The notes beneath the pieces were generated by a model. The model made no database searches. It had not been told where the DNA came from and saw nothing but the letters and a program-made list of their open reading frames with translations. Both the position numbers and the translations under genes were made by a program. This document shows, in pieces, positions 51,214 to 61,500 of a DNA stretch of 64,000 nt. The number at the start of each line of letters is the position of its first letter. Position 1 is the first letter of the stretch. The DNA comes from Myroides sp. 1354 (GTDB lineage: Bacteria > Bacteroidota > Bacteroidia > Flavobacteriales > Flavobacteriaceae): the NCBI RefSeq assembly GCF_030324495.1, contig NZ_JACAGN010000005.1, forward strand, positions 124,001 through 188,000, read 5' to 3'.

Positions 51214-53481
51214 ATGTCAAAATATAGAAATTCTCTACTTTACGTTTCTATTATTGGTGGATGTACTGCACTTATTTATTGGGTAGTGACCCAAGGATCA
51301 AAATTAGAGGTGAATACAAAAGCTGTCGTTTCCGATAATACAGCTTGGGAAAATTTCCTTCAAACATTAATACACAATTTAGAAAGCCCTTTAGCCTTGT
51401 TATTAGCTCAGATTGTAACCATTGTTTTGGTTGCTCGAGTATTTGGCTGGATTTGTAAAAAAATTGGACAACCTTCGGTAATTGGTGAGATTATTGCGGG
51501 TATTGCCTTAGGTCCCTCTCTTGTAGGAACTTATTTTCCCGAATTTTCCGCTGTGATGTTTCCAACTCAATCCTTAGGAAATTTAAGCTTTTTAAGTCAA
51601 ATTGGATTGATTCTCTTCATGTTTGTGATTGGAATGGAATTGGATCTCAAAATATTGAAAAACAAAGCACATGATGCTGTTTTAATTAGTCATGCTAGTA
51701 TTGTTATTCCTTTTGCTTTAGGAATGGCATTGGCTTACTACATATTCGAATCTTTTGCACCTGATGGGGTGGATTTTCTATCTTTTGGATTGTTTTTAGG
51801 TATTTCCATGAGTATTACCGCCTTTCCTGTATTGGCGCGGATTGTACAAGAGAGAGGGTTGCAAAAGACGCGAATAGGAACCATTGTCATTACCTGCGCT
51901 GCAGCAGATGATATTACGGCTTGGTGTTTACTAGCGGCTGTAATTGCCATTGTGCAAGCAGGAAGTTTTGTAAGTTCCCTTTATATCATTGCATTAGCTA
52001 TTATCTATGTAATCGTAATGCTAAAATTGGTTCGTCCCTTTTTGGCGCGTATTGCAAAATACCAAGGAAGTAGTAAATTACTCTCTAAGGGAACGGTCGC
52101 TATCTTTTTGTTGACGTTAATTATCTCTGCGTATTGTACGGAAGTAATTGGTATTCACGCGTTGTTTGGAGCGTTTATGACTGGTGCTATTATGCCAGAT
52201 AACATGAAGTTTAGAAACATATTCATTGAAAAAGTAGAAGATGTAGCTGTTGTTTTATTCCTTCCTCTATTCTTTGTTTACACAGGATTACGTACGGAAA
52301 TAGGCTTATTAAACGAACCGTATTTATGGGAAATTACAGGACTTATCATTCTAGTTGCAACCGTTGGTAAGTTTGTGGGAAGCGCCATAACCGCTAAATT
52401 CGTCGGAATAAATTGGCGGGATAGTTTGACTATTGGCGCCTTGATGAATACCCGTGGACTAATGGAACTCATTGTCTTGAATATTGGATTTGACTTGGGT
52501 GTTATGACGGGTGAGGTATTTGCTATGATGGTGATTATGGCCTTAGCAACTACTTTTATGACAGGACCTTTACTGGATTTGATTGCCAAGATTTTTGGAC
52601 CTTTAGGAGATGAACCTCAACACAAAGGCGTAATCATCGGAAAATATCAGGTATTTCTATTCTTTGAAAATAAATTGAGCTTGGCGCCTTTGATGAAATT
52701 AGCCAATGCATTTACGGGAAAATCAAGTGTAGATACGCGTATTACTGCTATGCATATGATTGATAGCCAGGAATTAAATTCCTTCAATACACAAGATTAC
52801 GAGGAAGAAATCTTTGAAGCCGTACAAGAGCAATCTACCGAAATGGATCAAGAAGTCCAGACCTATTACAAAGTGTCTAATGACATTGAAAGTGACGTTG
52901 TGGGTATGGTTCATCAAGAAACGTGTGATCTCTTACTAATTGAAATGGGATATTCCATTTATCGCGGTTCAGTTTTAGGAAATATTCTCGGCTTTACAAC
53001 GCGTATCATCAATCCAGATGTCTTGTTGAATAAAGTTACAGGACGAGAAAAGCTATTTGAAAATTCGTGGTTTAATGCGCGTACACAGCAAATAATGAAT
53101 CGTACAAAAGTACCTTTGGGAATCTTAATCAACAAAGATTTTGAAAAGTTAGAACATGTATTCTTGCCAATTTTTAGCAAAGGTGATTTGAAATTATTGC
53201 CTTATGCACAAAAAATGATTCGCAACAATGATGTACAAGTTTCGATTTTAGATGCCACAGGTGAATTGGAAAATCACACAGAGTTTAAAGAAAATATAAG
53301 GCTTATCGAACAGTATAAGCCGAATCATATACGCATCGTTAGCAATAAGGTGGTGTCCAAAGAATTCATAGAAGAATTTGACCTCATGCTCATTACCTTA
53401 GATAGTTGGAAGAAGTTGATTGAAACTAGAAGTATTTGGTTAAATCACGCTCCTTCTATGCTGTTGATGCAATCGTTATAA
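51214..53481 (+). CDS. CPA2/Kef-type cation:proton antiporter
   Basis: 755 residues; start at the ATG at 51214 (MSKYRNSLLYV), as the preceding in-frame sequence looks non-coding. The membrane domain (about 60-470) has about 12 helices with GKKIGQPSVIGEIIAGIALGPSLVG-type N-terminal motif, AAADDITAWCLLA (the conserved transport Asp pair region) and GAFMTGAIMPDN, as in Na+/H+ exchanger PF00999/CPA2 proteins. The C-terminal 260 residues are cytoplasmic and USP-like (YEEEIFEAVQEQ, HQETCDLLLIEMGY, YKPNHIRIVSNK). K+ or Na+ may be exchanged. The preceding LytTR system and repeat pair suggest regulation by that system. Confidence 0.88.
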   Translation: MSKYRNSLLYVSIIGGCTALIYWVVTQGSKLEVNTKAVVSDNTAWENFLQTLIHNLESPLALLLAQIVTIVLVARVFGWICKKIGQPSVIGEIIAGIALGPSLVGTYFPEFSAVMFPTQSLGNLSFLSQIGLILFMFVIGMELDLKILKNKAHDAVLISHASIVIPFALGMALAYYIFESFAPDGVDFLSFGLFLGISMSITAFPVLARIVQERGLQKTRIGTIVITCAAADDITAWCLLAAVIAIVQAGSFVSSLYIIALAIIYVIVMLKLVRPFLARIAKYQGSSKLLSKGTVAIFLLTLIISAYCTEVIGIHALFGAFMTGAIMPDNMKFRNIFIEKVEDVAVVLFLPLFFVYTGLRTEIGLLNEPYLWEITGLIILVATVGKFVGSAITAKFVGINWRDSLTIGALMNTRGLMELIVLNIGFDLGVMTGEVFAMMVIMALATTFMTGPLLDLIAKIFGPLGDEPQHKGVIIGKYQVFLFFENKLSLAPLMKLANAFTGKSSVDTRITAMHMIDSQELNSFNTQDYEEEIFEAVQEQSTEMDQEVQTYYKVSNDIESDVVGMVHQETCDLLLIEMGYSIYRGSVLGNILGFTTRIINPDVLLNKVTGREKLFENSWFNARTQQIMNRTKVPLGILINKDFEKLEHVFLPIFSKGDLKLLPYAQKMIRNNDVQVSILDATGELENHTEFKENIRLIEQYKPNHIRIVSNKVVSKEFIEEFDLMLITLDSWKKLIETRSIWLNHAPSMLLMQSL

Positions 53482-53515
53482 CTATTTAGTTATGTTGTTT
53501 TATATTAATTTGCAG

Positions 53516-53546
53516 AACCTCAAGCTATTCAGCTTGAGGTTTTTTA
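53516..53546. terminator. Terminator embedded in the end of the DHA2 exporter gene
   Basis: AACCTCAAGCT and AGCTTGAGGTT pair around ATTC and are followed by T-run. The exporter stop codon (53525-53527) lies inside the hairpin, so its last codons double as a terminator shared with the convergent antiporter gene. Confidence 0.8.
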
Positions 53547-54964
53547 TTTGAATTGTAATCTTGGGTACCTGATAAACTAGCTCCGTCGTTTTTGTTGAGT
53601 TTCATAAACACGGCACTTGATAAGATGGTGAGTATCCCCATCACTAAAAAGGTGTAATTGAATACTGCTGTAGGGTGATCTGGCGTATCAATAGAACTGT
53701 CTCGGAAGAGTTGTAAAAACATAGCAGAGATTGAAATACCCAAACTAATCGCCAATTGTTGTGTGACAGATAGTAAGCTATTTCCATCACTGGAGGTTGA
53801 ATTATCTAAATCCGCGAGGGAAATTGTATTCATCGAAGTAAATTGAACGGCGTTAAAAGCACCATTACAAACCATTAATAGGATTATGATAAAAAAAGGA
53901 GTGTTTTGATCTACGAAGAAAAAGAGACTGATGAGTATTCCGGTTGCAATTGTATTGAAAACTAAGGTTTTTTTATATCCATATCGCTTGACAATAGGGA
54001 TAACAAAGTTTCTTGAAATGAGGTTGGATAGGGCTTGAGGAATCATCATCAAACCGGCGTAAAAAGCAGAATAACCAAAGCCCAATTGTAGGAGAAGTGG
54101 AATCATCAAAGGCATTCCTCCAATACCAAATCGCGTGACTAAATTGCCGATTAACCCAATATTAAGCGTTTTAATTTTGAACAAATCGAGTTTAATTAAT
54201 GGATGGGAACTTCTTTTTGCGTAAGCGATATACGCTACAATAAGCAGTATGGCCAAGATTAAAAGTCCAGCCAATTGAAGCACAGATAAAGTGGGCGAAT
54301 TCCAGCGTTCAATGACTAAAGTTAATAGGGTTAATCCACCACTGAAAAAAATCCATCCTATTACATCAAAGCGTTCAACTTTGTTTGTGAAGTTGGGGAT
54401 GATGGATCGCGCAAGGATAATCGCGATTATTCCCACAGGTAAATTGATTAGGAAAATCCAGTGCCACGATAGTTTTTCGACTAAAAACCCCCCAGCGGTA
54501 GGGCCTAACATGGGACCAATCAAGGCTGGAATTGTAATGAAGTTAATGATTTTTAAAAGTTGATCTTTAGGATACGCATAAAGCAGCGTTAATCGCGCAA
54601 CGGGCACCATCATAGAACCTCCAATTGCCTGAAATATACGGGCAAAGATCAGTTCATTTAAGGTATTCGATAAAGCGCAAAATAAAGATCCCAACGTGAA
54701 TAAAGCAACGGCAAGAATAAAAATTCGCTTGGTACCAAATCGATCTGCAAGCCATCCACTTAGGGGAATTAACAAAGCTACCGTTAGGGTATAAGAGACA
54801 ATAATACTCTGCATTTCTAAGGGAGATTCTCCCAAACTTTTAGCGATAGAAGGAAGACCCGTATTTAGAATTGTACCATCTAAAGCCTGCATGAAAATAG
54901 CTAAAGCGCCTAAATAGGGAAGGTATTTCTGAACTTTGGGGTCTTGTATGATTCCAGCTTTCAT
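53525..54964 (-). CDS. DHA2-family MFS drug exporter (EmrB/MdtD-like)
   Basis: 479 residues with about 14 membrane helices. DHA2 signatures: FMQALDGTILNTGLPSIAKSL (motif D1), LSGWLADRFGTKRIFILAVALFTLGSLFCAL (motif A, GWLADRFGTKR), RIFQAIGGSMMVPVARL, and GPMLGPTAGGFLVEKLSWHWIFLINLPVG (motif C). Such proteins export drugs, dyes or ions by proton antiport; the substrate is unknown. No membrane-fusion partner gene lies beside it, so it probably acts alone as in MdtD. Its 3' end forms a terminator hairpin. Confidence 0.9.
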   Translation of the reverse strand: MKAGIIQDPKVQKYLPYLGALAIFMQALDGTILNTGLPSIAKSLGESPLEMQSIIVSYTLTVALLIPLSGWLADRFGTKRIFILAVALFTLGSLFCALSNTLNELIFARIFQAIGGSMMVPVARLTLLYAYPKDQLLKIINFITIPALIGPMLGPTAGGFLVEKLSWHWIFLINLPVGIIAIILARSIIPNFTNKVERFDVIGWIFFSGGLTLLTLVIERWNSPTLSVLQLAGLLILAILLIVAYIAYAKRSSHPLIKLDLFKIKTLNIGLIGNLVTRFGIGGMPLMIPLLLQLGFGYSAFYAGLMMIPQALSNLISRNFVIPIVKRYGYKKTLVFNTIATGILISLFFFVDQNTPFFIIILLMVCNGAFNAVQFTSMNTISLADLDNSTSSDGNSLLSVTQQLAISLGISISAMFLQLFRDSSIDTPDHPTAVFNYTFLVMGILTILSSAVFMKLNKNDGASLSGTQDYNSNKKPQAE

Positions 54965-55129
54965 CTAAAAAATGTGTGTTTTATATCAAAGACTGAATTT
55001 ACCATTTTACATTTAGGCGGACAATATTTTTTAGAAGTTTTATGATTTGTCTACAATGGGTATAAAATTCGAATAAACAATACGCTTTAAAAAGTAGTAT
55101 AAAGACGAGGGATTTTATCCAAAATGTCA

Positions 55130-55708
55130 TTATTGTTCAATCCAATTGGCTAGCATTTGTCGCCCCATTAGGGTGATATACGATTCGGGATGAAATTGTA
55201 TTCCTCGAACGTTTTTGGTTTGGTGCCTAAAAGCCATAATCACTTGATCATTGCTCAAGGCCGTTATTTCAAGCGTTTCAGGGAAGTTTTGTTGAGCTAA
55301 TGCCCAAGAATGATACAATCCAATTGGAGTTTGATTGGGAATATTGTGGAAGAGTAAATCAGAGGTCATCAATTGTAAGAAACGCGTTTGTCCGTGAAAG
55401 ACTTGGTCTACATTGTATAGTTGTGCGCCATAGTATTCACCAATTGCTTGATGCCCCAAACAAACGCCAAGAATAGGTTTGCTATCTTCAAAACGCGCAA
55501 TAATATCAAATAAGATAGGGTAAGCGCGGGGTACATCTGGCCCCGGAGATAAAACTAACTGATCATAGACCTCTAAATCGTCGAGTTGCACTTGATCACT
55601 TTGTACAATATGAATATTGCAAAGTGGGTGTTCATCAAAAATTTGATACAAATTGTAAGTAAACGAATCTCGGTTATCGATAATTATAATTTCCTTCTTC
55701 TGGCTCAT
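55130..55708 (-). CDS. pabA: Aminodeoxychorismate/anthranilate synthase glutamine amidotransferase
   Basis: 192 residues; start at the ATG at 55708 (MSQKKEIIIIDNRDSFTYN), as the longer frame begins with TTG. Class I glutamine amidotransferase: catalytic Cys in GVCLGHQAIGEYYGA, His and Glu in GIQFHPESYIT. It supplies ammonia to a chorismate-using synthase. The pabB gene diverges from it across only 39 bp, so pabA rather than trpG is the better name. Starts are close enough for shared regulation. Confidence 0.88.
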   Translation of the reverse strand: MSQKKEIIIIDNRDSFTYNLYQIFDEHPLCNIHIVQSDQVQLDDLEVYDQLVLSPGPDVPRAYPILFDIIARFEDSKPILGVCLGHQAIGEYYGAQLYNVDQVFHGQTRFLQLMTSDLLFHNIPNQTPIGLYHSWALAQQNFPETLEITALSNDQVIMAFRHQTKNVRGIQFHPESYITLMGRQMLANWIEQ

Positions 55709-55718
55709 AAACAATTTG

Positions 55719-55726
55719 TATTTTTG
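55719..55726 (+). promoter_or_regulatory. -7-like element of pabB
   Basis: TATTTTTG fits TAnnTTTG, 21 bp before the pabB ATG, in the 39-bp gap to pabA; promoters of the two genes must overlap. Confidence 0.4.
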
Positions 55727-55747
55727 ACCTTCAATTTAGATTAGATT

Positions 55748-56716
55748 ATGGGCATCAAAGATACAATTATCTCAAGTATGAATACATGGGGAAAGGAGAG
55801 AAAACCTTTTTTATTTTTTGTGGACTACCAAGGAGAAAATGGTCAGGTTATTCCCTTAGATGAAGTTGATAACAAGGAAATAGGATATAATTTTAATGGT
55901 CAAACCAATCAATTAGGACCTTTTGATTTTAAACTTCCAATATTAACTGCTCAACCTATCGCTTTTAAAACCTATGAAACGAAATTTAATCAAGTCATGC
56001 ATCAAATTCAAAAGGGAAATACCTATTTGATTAATTTAACGGTATCAACCCCCATTGAACTAGAAGGAAGTTTAAAAGATATTTTTCACGCGAGTAAAGC
56101 CAAATATAAGTTGTGGGTAAAGGACAATTTTGTTTGTTTTTCACCTGAGATATTTGTTCAAATCAAAGAAAATAGAATTTATTCTTATCCGATGAAAGGA
56201 ACGATAGATGCTTCAATTCCTCAGGCTGAGCAGTTGATTTTAGCGGATGACAAAGAAACGGCAGAGCATTATACGATTGTTGATTTAATTCGCAATGATT
56301 TAAATATTGTAGCAAAAAATGTAGGAGTTGATCGTTTTCGTTATTTGGATCGGTTGCAGACCACAAAAGGGGAGTTGTTGCAGATGAGTTCACAAATTAG
56401 CGGAGATTTACAAGAAAATTGGCAAGATCATGTAGGTGATATTTTAGCTCAATTGCTACCCGCTGGATCCATTACAGGTTCGCCCAAAGAAAAAACAGTT
56501 GAAATTATAGCCGAAGTAGAAGGCTATGCTCGTAAGTATTATACGGGAATTTGCGGCATATTTGACGGCACAACCTTAGATAGTGCAGTTATGATTCGAT
56601 TTGTAGAACAACAAGAGAATCAAATGGTATACAAAAGTGGCGGAGGCATAACTTTTGCCAGTCAAGCAGAAAAAGAATACAAGGAAATTTTACAAAAGAT
56701 CTACTTGCCTATTTAA
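55748..56716 (+). CDS. pabB: Aminodeoxychorismate synthase component I
   Basis: 322 residues, a short form of the chorismate-binding enzyme family, lacking most of the N-terminal domain. It converts chorismate and ammonia to 4-amino-4-deoxychorismate for folate. Chorismate-binding signatures: YLINLTVSTPIEL, CFSPEIFVQI, YPMKGTID, EHYTIVDLIRNDLNIVA, LLPAGSITGSPKEKTVEII, GYARKYYTGICGIFDG, and SGGGITFASQAEKEYKEI. It probably pairs with the divergent pabA. Its substrate is made by aroC, elsewhere in this window. Confidence 0.9.
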   Translation: MGIKDTIISSMNTWGKERKPFLFFVDYQGENGQVIPLDEVDNKEIGYNFNGQTNQLGPFDFKLPILTAQPIAFKTYETKFNQVMHQIQKGNTYLINLTVSTPIELEGSLKDIFHASKAKYKLWVKDNFVCFSPEIFVQIKENRIYSYPMKGTIDASIPQAEQLILADDKETAEHYTIVDLIRNDLNIVAKNVGVDRFRYLDRLQTTKGELLQMSSQISGDLQENWQDHVGDILAQLLPAGSITGSPKEKTVEIIAEVEGYARKYYTGICGIFDGTTLDSAVMIRFVEQQENQMVYKSGGGITFASQAEKEYKEILQKIYLPI

Positions 56717-56891
56717 GAGATTTTATTGGGAAATAGATTGTTTTTATTCAATATCTACCTTTCCCATATCTAATGAATCTACTTGATTTATAGGATGTTT
56801 CTCTAGGAATATTTTGTTTGGTTTTTCATCGTGTTAAAAACAGTTAAGTCGAATTATAGATGCAAATCTCGCATTATATTTGGTACGACTT

Positions 56892-57293
56892 ATGAAAAAC
56901 ATTTACACCCATATTTTTCTTCTCTTTTTTCTTCTATTTGTAGGAGCAACAAAGGTATTGGGTACACCAGTGAATGTTGAAAATATAAGTTTAAAGGCTG
57001 TCAATAAGGCCATTGTATTTCAGGTAAACGAATTTGAACAACTGAAGTATAGTGAGACCAAAATTTACAATCCAGTTAATGCCTTTTCAACGATAGAAGC
57101 GGATAATGGAGATTTTAATTTTCAAGATCAACAAGATCAGCTTGTTTTAGGACTTCCTTTAGTTAAGGTGTTTTTCTATGCAATCTCCTTGCATTTTATC
57201 TTTTTTGCTATTAAAAGACGCCGTACTTCCTATCAGGCGCTTATACAATTATTCGATCATAAATATATTGTATATCGTATACTGAGAATTTGA
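56892..57293 (+). CDS. Hypothetical membrane-anchored protein upstream of the efflux operon
   Basis: 133 residues that I do not recognise; start at the ATG at 56892 (MKNIYTHIFLLFFLLFVGATKV), a signal-anchor. A soluble middle of about 75 residues (VNVENISLKAVNKAIVFQVNEFEQLKYSETK) is followed by a membrane segment near 95-112 (LPLVKVFFYAISLHFIFFAI) and a basic tail (KRRRTSYQ). It precedes the RND efflux operon by 121 bp in the same direction and might be part of it, but this is not shown. Confidence 0.6.
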   Translation: MKNIYTHIFLLFFLLFVGATKVLGTPVNVENISLKAVNKAIVFQVNEFEQLKYSETKIYNPVNAFSTIEADNGDFNFQDQQDQLVLGLPLVKVFFYAISLHFIFFAIKRRRTSYQALIQLFDHKYIVYRILRI

Positions 57294-57414
57294 TTTACAT
57301 CGGTTCTAAATTCTTACTTGTACTTCCTTAAATCTTAGTTAGGGAAAGTATATAGCGGGCTTATGTGTTATAAGCACCGATTTTTAAATCCATTTATTTA
57401 GCAAAATTTATTGT

Positions 57415-58500
57415 ATGAAAAGAGTAGCATGTATTGTTTCTCTCAGTACTGTTTTGGCGGTAGTTAGTTGTAATATGTCAAAGCAAGAAAAAGAAGAAGT
57501 TAAGGATTATCCCATTGCAAATCCGATAACGATGGATACAGTTGTAGCCAAAGATTATGTTTCACAAATTAGATCTGTTAAGAACATTGAAGTTCGTACA
57601 CAAGAAAAAGGTTATTTAGAAGCCACTTTTGTTGATGAAGGACAATATGTTTCTGAGGGACAGTTGTTATTTCGCATTAAACCTCAATTACATAAAGCTG
57701 AATTAGAAAAAACGAAAGCAGAAGTAACAGAAGCGCAGCTAGAATTGCAAAATGTTGAAACACTAGCGCGTAACAATGTTGTTTCAAATAATGAAAAGGC
57801 AGTAGCCATGGCGCGTTTACAAAAGGCAAAAGCAGAAATGCAACTCGCTCAGATTCACCTTAATTACACTGAGATACGCGCTCCGTTTTCTGGATACATC
57901 GGACATTTACCCAAGCGTTTAGGAAGTTTATTAGAGGAAGGAGAACTATTAACTACGCTATCAGATAATAGCAATATGTATGCCTATTTTAATGTATCAG
58001 AAGTAGAATATTTAAACTATACCACTCATCCACAAGGAAAAGGAAGTGATGGCGTTGATTTGATTATGGCAAATAACACCGTTTTGCCAGATAAAGGAAA
58101 AATTGAGACAATAGAAGGAGAATTTAACAATGAGACAGGTACCATTGCATTTCGCGCTAAATTTCCCAATCCCAATCAGTTACTTCGAAATGGAGAAACG
58201 GGAAAAGTCCGTCTTTTTATACCCTTAGTACACGCATTGCTTATTCCTCAAAAAGCAACCTATGAGCAACAAGATAAAAAATATGTTTTTGTGGTGAATA
58301 AGAAGGGAGAGATACAGACTAAACAAATCGAAATTAGTCAGGAATTACCTGGTTTGTATGTTGTAAATCAGGGAAGTATCGCTGAGACGGATCAAATACT
58401 ACTTGAAGGAATTCAAAAGGTAAAAGAAGGGGATCACATTCGAGGTCGTGTTCAAGATTCGAAAGAAGTGTTACGATCATTGCATTTAGATGCAAACTAG
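57415..58500 (+). CDS. RND efflux periplasmic adaptor (membrane fusion protein)
   Basis: 361 residues. Lipoprotein signal with AVVSCNMSK (Cys20). The HlyD/AcrA fold is clear: lipoyl halves (NIEVRTQEKGYLEATFVDEGQYVSEGQLLF and RAPFSGYIGHLPKRLGSLLEEGELL), a coiled-coil hairpin between them (KTKAEVTEAQLELQNVETLARNNVVSNNEKAVAMARLQKAKAEM), then the beta-barrel domain (NPNQLLRNGETGKVRLFI). It links the inner-membrane pump to the outer-membrane channel. It begins the three-gene efflux unit. Confidence 0.92.
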   Translation: MKRVACIVSLSTVLAVVSCNMSKQEKEEVKDYPIANPITMDTVVAKDYVSQIRSVKNIEVRTQEKGYLEATFVDEGQYVSEGQLLFRIKPQLHKAELEKTKAEVTEAQLELQNVETLARNNVVSNNEKAVAMARLQKAKAEMQLAQIHLNYTEIRAPFSGYIGHLPKRLGSLLEEGELLTTLSDNSNMYAYFNVSEVEYLNYTTHPQGKGSDGVDLIMANNTVLPDKGKIETIEGEFNNETGTIAFRAKFPNPNQLLRNGETGKVRLFIPLVHALLIPQKATYEQQDKKYVFVVNKKGEIQTKQIEISQELPGLYVVNQGSIAETDQILLEGIQKVKEGDHIRGRVQDSKEVLRSLHLDAN

Positions 58501-58529
58501 TTGAGTAGTAAATAATTTAGTGTTTAAAG

Positions 58530-61500
58530 ATGTTTAAAGCATTTATTCGCAGACCCGTTCTGTCGATTGTTATTTCGTTAATTATTGTGTTCTTAGGTAT
58601 TTTATCCTTGCTAAAATTGCCAGTCACACAATATCCTTCCATATCTCCACCCAAAGTAAATATTACAGCTGAATATCCAGGTGCTAATGGTGAATTGTTA
58701 ATTAAATCCGTTATTATTCCATTAGAAAGAGTCTTAAATGGTGTTCCTGGTATGAAATATATGGAGTCTAATGCAGGGAACGATGGAGAAGCCTCTATTC
58801 AAGTGATTTTTGAATTGGGAACAGATCCAAATTTAGCTGCAGTTAATGTGCAGAATCGAGTTTCTTCAGCTGTAAATAAACTTCCGCCACTTGTTGTGCG
58901 AGAAGGAGTTAAAATTACACGAGAAGAATCTAATATGTTGATGTATTTGAATCTGTATAGTGATGATCCTAAGGCAGATCAGAAGTTTTTATATAATTAT
59001 GCAGATATTAATATTCTATCTGAATTAAAAAGAGTAAACGGCGTAGGAGTTGCGGATATCTTAGGAAATAGAGAATACGCGATGCGTATCTGGTTAAAAC
59101 CTGATCGAATGACTGCTTTTTCTATTTCTTCCCAAGAAGTTATGGAAGCACTACAAGAACAAAGCATAGAAGCTTCTCCAGGGCGTATTGGAGAAAGCTC
59201 AGGTAAAAAAGCAGAAGCTTTTGAGTATGTATTAAAATATACTGGACGTTTTAACTCTGAAAAGGAATACGGAGATATTATTTTGAGAGCTACACCAGAT
59301 GGAGAAATTCTTAGACTCAAAGACATTGCAGATGTGGAGTTTGGAAGTACGATGTATGATATCTACTCTAATTTAAACGGTAAGCCTTCGGCAGCCATTG
59401 TAATTAAACAATCTTTTGGAAGTAATGCTAGTGATGTAATTAAACAAGTAAAAAAATTAATGACAGAACTACAAGAAGACTTTCCCAAAGATATGCATTA
59501 TGAAATTAGTTATGATGTCTCTTCTTTTTTAGATGCATCCATGGAAAAAGTAGTGCATACCCTAGTTGAAGCTTTTGTATTAGTAGGGATTGTCGTATTT
59601 CTATTTTTAGGAGATTGGCGATCAACTTTAATTCCAACCTTGGCAGTACCGGTATCCTTAATAGGGACATTCGCTTTGATGAGTGTATTTGGGATTACCT
59701 TAAATCTAATTTCTCTGTTTGCGTTAGTGATGGCGATTGGTGTGGTAGTCGATGATGCTATTGTCGTCATTGAAGCTGTACACGCCAAGATGGAAGTGGA
59801 GCATCTTTCCCCTTATAAAGCAACACAAGAGGCAATGAAAGAAATCAGCGGAGCTATTATTGCAATTACTTGTGTTATGGCAGCGGTATTTATCCCTATT
59901 GCATTTATGAGTGGACCTGTTGGAGTCTTTTACCGTCAGTTTTCCATTACCATGGCTACCGCAATTATTTTATCAGGAATTGTCGCTTTGACTTTAACTC
60001 CCGCTTTATGTGCGATGATTCTAAAAAATAATCATGGCAAAGTGAAGAAATCAACTTTATTGAACCGTTTTCTAGCTGCATTTAATCGCTTATTTGTAAA
60101 GGGAGCCTATCGTTATAAAGGATTACTAAATAAAACAGTGAGTAGAAGGCTGGTAACTTTTGGTTCGTTAGGAGTATTTTGTGTGGCCATTTATTTCTTG
60201 AATACAAAACTGCCAACGGGATTTATTCCCAATGAAGATCAAGGGATGTTTTATGCTATTATTCAAACTTCACCAGGTGCTACTTTAGAGCGCACCAATC
60301 AAGTAGCTGCTCAATTACAAAAATTAGCTGAAGGAATTGATGGGGTACAATCCGTATCCTCTTTAGCGGGATATGAGATTTTGACAGAAGGAACAAGTGC
60401 TAATACAGGATCTTGTTTAATCAATTTAAAAAGTTGGGAAGAACGCGATCAATCGGCTCAAGAAATTATAGAAGAATTAGAGGAAAAATCGAAGAAATTG
60501 ACAGGTGCAACGATTGAATTCTTCCAGCCACCAGCAGTACCAGGATATGGAGCAGCGGGGGGATTTGAGCTTAGACTTTTAGACAAAGCAGGAAGTGGAG
60601 ATTATAAACAAATGGAGGAGGTGAGTAAAGAGTTCGTAAAAGAATTGAGTAAACGCCCAGAAATAAGTGCAGTATTTACTTTTTATAGTGCGAGTTTTCC
60701 TCAATATGTACTCAAAATAGACAACGATAAAGCAGAGCAGAAAGGAGTGTCAATTGCTACGGCTATGGATAATTTATCTACATTAATCGGAAGTGATTAT
60801 GAAACCAGTTTTATCAAATTTGATAGACCTTATAAGGTAATGGTTCAAGCTGCACCCGAATACAGAGCGTTGCCAGAAGATGTGTTACATATGTTTGTTA
60901 AAAATGATAAAGGAGAGATGGTTCCATACGCTGCTTTTTTGACGATGGAAAAAGTATATGGATTGTCGGAGTATACGCGTTTTAATATGTATAATGCTGC
61001 AGAAATTAGCGGAAGTCCAGCTTCAGGATATAGCAGTGGTGCGGCGATTCAAGCGATTCAAGAAGTAGCAAAAAAAACGTTACCTCGTGGATATGGAATT
61101 GATTGGGCCGGAATTTCAAAAGATGAGGTCTCAAGAGGAAATGAAGTTATTGGCATTTTTGCCATTTGTTTGGGATTTGTATATTTAATATTAGCTGCTC
61201 AATATGAGAGTTTTATCTTGCCTTTGCCTGTTATATTATCGTTGCCTGCAGGTATTTTTGGGGCCTACTTGTGTTTGAGTATGTTAGGACTAGAAAATAA
61301 TATTTACGCTCAAGTAGCTCTAGTGATGCTCATTGGTTTATTAGGTAAAAACGCAGTTCTTATTGTTGAATTTGCCCTATTTATGCACAGGCAAGGAAGT
61401 AGTGTGTTCAAAGCGGCTATCGAAGGTGCAACTTTGCGTTTTCGACCTATTCTGATGACCTCGTTTGCTTTTGTTGCAGGGCTAATTCCATTAACATTGG

